A stretch of 17,732 nt of DNA, taken from positions 3,178 through 20,909 of the forward strand of contig DDIS01000206.1 of NCBI GenBank assembly GCA_002338615.1. The letters are read 5' to 3'. Each line of letters opens with the position of its first letter. Position 1 is the first letter of the stretch. Below, piece after piece: positions 16,525 to 17,732 of the stretch. Origin of the DNA: Proteobacteria bacterium UBA1844. Lineage in GTDB: Bacteria > Pseudomonadota > Gammaproteobacteria > Steroidobacterales > Woeseiaceae. The notes below the pieces were generated by a model that was given only the letters and a program-made list of their open reading frames with translations, ran no database searches and was not told where the DNA came from. Position numbers and translations under genes: made by a program.

Positions 16525-17339
16525 GAAAACTGCTCATGCCAACCGCAGGTACCTGGCGAGTCGTCCTGTCACGCTGGCTGCTGTACATGATTGCGACACT
16601 GCCGGGTATGGCGTCATTGTCACGCCACCTGAACGAAACCGTCGGCGTGCGGCCCTGGTTCCAGGATCTTACGACGCCACTCGATATCCTGTCCGTGAAG
16701 TTCCTGTTAGCTGAGCTCGGCGAAGGTGTCGCGCTGCTGGTGGCAGGAGTCATCATCATCTTCTTGCTGCAGCTTGTCTGGCTCGGCGGCTCGATTCGCA
16801 TTCTCGATCCGAACCGGCCCGACATCAGGCGCAGGCTGTTTTCGCACGGCCGGCCGTTCCTCGGTCCTTTCCTGCGTATTGCGATATTCGCGGCAATCGC
16901 ACTGGTCCTGGTGCGGTTCGGCCTTGGCAAGCTGTTCGGATGGTTGGGTGCACGGGCGGAAACGGGTGACTGGAGCGTCTACACGAACTTCATTACGTTG
17001 AATCAATGGCGTGTGGCGCTGTTGTTCATCACCTTTACCCTGATTGGCATTGTCGCATTCTGGGCGCGGATGATGGCCGTCATCGACGATCGGCGCGACA
17101 CGCGGCGCCTGCCATGGCAGGCGTTGAAGTTGCTCGTGCGCCGCCCGGTCTCGGCCTTGCTGTTGCAATTCGGGCTTGTGTGCGTGGTTCTCAGCACGCA
17201 GGCTATCGCGCTAGTTTGCTGGCGACAGTCGCCCAGTGACGGCTTGTGGCTCGGGATCTGGGCATTGTTGCTGCTGCTGACGGCATTCGTCTGGCAAGTG
17301 CGCATCCGTGCGGCGCTCGATGTGCTGGCGACGCCCTGA
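16515..17339 (+). CDS. Six-helix inner-membrane protein of unknown function
   Basis: A 274-residue protein with about six hydrophobic segments: 15-35, 70-92, 117-136, 166-187, 213-235 and 243-263. Short basic loops (PDIRRRLFSHGR, DDRRDTRRLP) suggest cytoplasmic loops. I do not recognise the family. GAAGGAG lies 7 bases before the ATG at 16515, and the gene overlaps the end of the peptidase gene by 10 bp, so the two were probably kept together and may act together at the inner membrane. A frame extension to 16470 lies inside the peptidase gene and lacks a ribosome site. Confidence 0.8.
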   Translation: MAVRKLLMPTAGTWRVVLSRWLLYMIATLPGMASLSRHLNETVGVRPWFQDLTTPLDILSVKFLLAELGEGVALLVAGVIIIFLLQLVWLGGSIRILDPNRPDIRRRLFSHGRPFLGPFLRIAIFAAIALVLVRFGLGKLFGWLGARAETGDWSVYTNFITLNQWRVALLFITFTLIGIVAFWARMMAVIDDRRDTRRLPWQALKLLVRRPVSALLLQFGLVCVVLSTQAIALVCWRQSPSDGLWLGIWALLLLLTAFVWQVRIRAALDVLATP

Positions 17340-17377
17340 TATTCCCTGCGGCAAAGTCCTTGTCAAAATCTTCGGCG

Positions 17378-17732
17378 CTATTCCTCGTACCAGCTACCGT
17401 CCGCGTTCGGTTGCAGCCAGAGGTAGCTGTACCAGTAGTACACGCCACTTTCGTTGGCCGAGGGCGCGGTGCAATTGAATTTGCCGCGTCCGGGTCGCAA
17501 CGCGGCGCGCGCAGTCACCCTGATTTCGTCACCGTTGTGCTGAATTCGTGCAGGCTCCTGCCCGGCCACGTAACAAACCAGTGAATCGAGACGGTATGGC
17601 CCCTCCGGAATCTGCATTGTCAGGACGGGTGCCGCAGCCTTTGCTGCGAGAATGCGGCTGCCAGGCGCGAGCACGGTGACCGGTAGCGGTCGGCTGCGCA
17701 ATTTCTCGGGCAGGGTGTCGAGGCTTGCGAAG
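17378..17732 (-). CDS. C-terminal fragment of an unrecognised protein, possibly polysaccharide-deacetylase-associated
   Basis: The minus-strand frame is open from the right edge to a stop at 17378, giving 117 visible codons; the start lies outside the window. The visible part begins FASLDTLPEKLRSRPLPVTVLAPGS and ends with a beta-rich domain containing LVCYVAGQEP, RARIQHNGDEIR-like strands, FNCTAPS and YYWYSYLWLQP. The FNCTAP...YYWYS pattern recalls, from memory, the C-terminal domain after some proteobacterial polysaccharide deacetylases, where it may help bind glycans; no catalytic region is visible to test this. The paired cysteines suggest an exported protein. It converges with the membrane-protein gene across a 38-bp gap that has no clear terminator. 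Confidence 0.6.
   Translation of the reverse strand, partial: FASLDTLPEKLRSRPLPVTVLAPGSRILAAKAAAPVLTMQIPEGPYRLDSLVCYVAGQEPARIQHNGDEIRVTARAALRPGRGKFNCTAPSANESGVYYWYSYLWLQPNADGSWYEE

Noticed and set aside
17340..17377. Bidirectional terminator between the convergent genes
   Set aside because: No inverted repeat with adequate stem or T-run could be found in these 38 bases.

Overview
The window is GC-rich chromosomal DNA with dense, high-GC protein genes. It most resembles a gammaproteobacterium, possibly an environmental lineage of the Woeseiales/Chromatiales/Steroidobacter type. That placement is inferred from the gamma-type prkA-yeaH-spoVR cluster, a Pseudomonas-like adenine deaminase, dispersed GGGGACAG/GGGGYCAG motifs and codon use; no rRNA or other marker gene is present. 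I see no tRNA, rRNA, CRISPR array, transposase or phage gene, and no convincing T-rich intrinsic terminator.

Layout. (1) 1-1711, minus strand: a CAP/SCP-domain exported protein followed after 12 bp by a zinc-metallopeptidase of the Peptidase_Mx type, which is cut by the left edge. (2) 1834-4401, plus strand: adenine deaminase, a stand-alone TfoX N-terminal-domain protein and a Tat-exported NAD(P)-epimerase-like protein, closely spaced. (3) 4398-7007, minus strand: a large lipoprotein joining a Calx-beta domain, a PQQ-type sugar-dehydrogenase propeller and a C-terminal di-haem cytochrome region. It converges on the epimerase gene with overlapping stop codons and is flanked by a 15-bp direct repeat. 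(4) 7092-7511, minus strand: a small exported DUF4124-like protein. (5) 7512-7820: a regulatory region with a REP-like hairpin, a strong CRP-type site and a structured leader. (6) 7821-12529, plus strand: prkA(yeaG)-yeaH-spoVR, the conserved stress/starvation/sporulation-associated kinase, VWA-like and SpoVR module. (7) 12530-12689: an AT-rich gap with a textbook sigma-70 promoter whose -10 box lies in a repeated palindromic element. (8) 12690-17339, plus strand: hipB-hipA-M1 aminopeptidase-membrane protein, each start overlapping the previous stop. (9) 17378-17732, minus strand: the C-terminal part of a protein cut by the right edge.

How they may work together. The prkA-yeaH-spoVR genes almost certainly form one transcript: prkA and yeaH are adjacent, and yeaH and spoVR overlap by GTGA. 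The CRP-like operator sits where a class II cAMP-CRP activator site would sit, which suggests control by carbon or energy state. Directly downstream is a self-contained HipBA toxin-antitoxin unit with its own promoter and likely autoregulatory operators. Its mRNA appears to continue into an exported M1 metallopeptidase and a six-helix membrane protein. This coupled hipBA-peptidase-membrane unit, next to a second stress-kinase module, is the most promising candidate for an undescribed system in the window.
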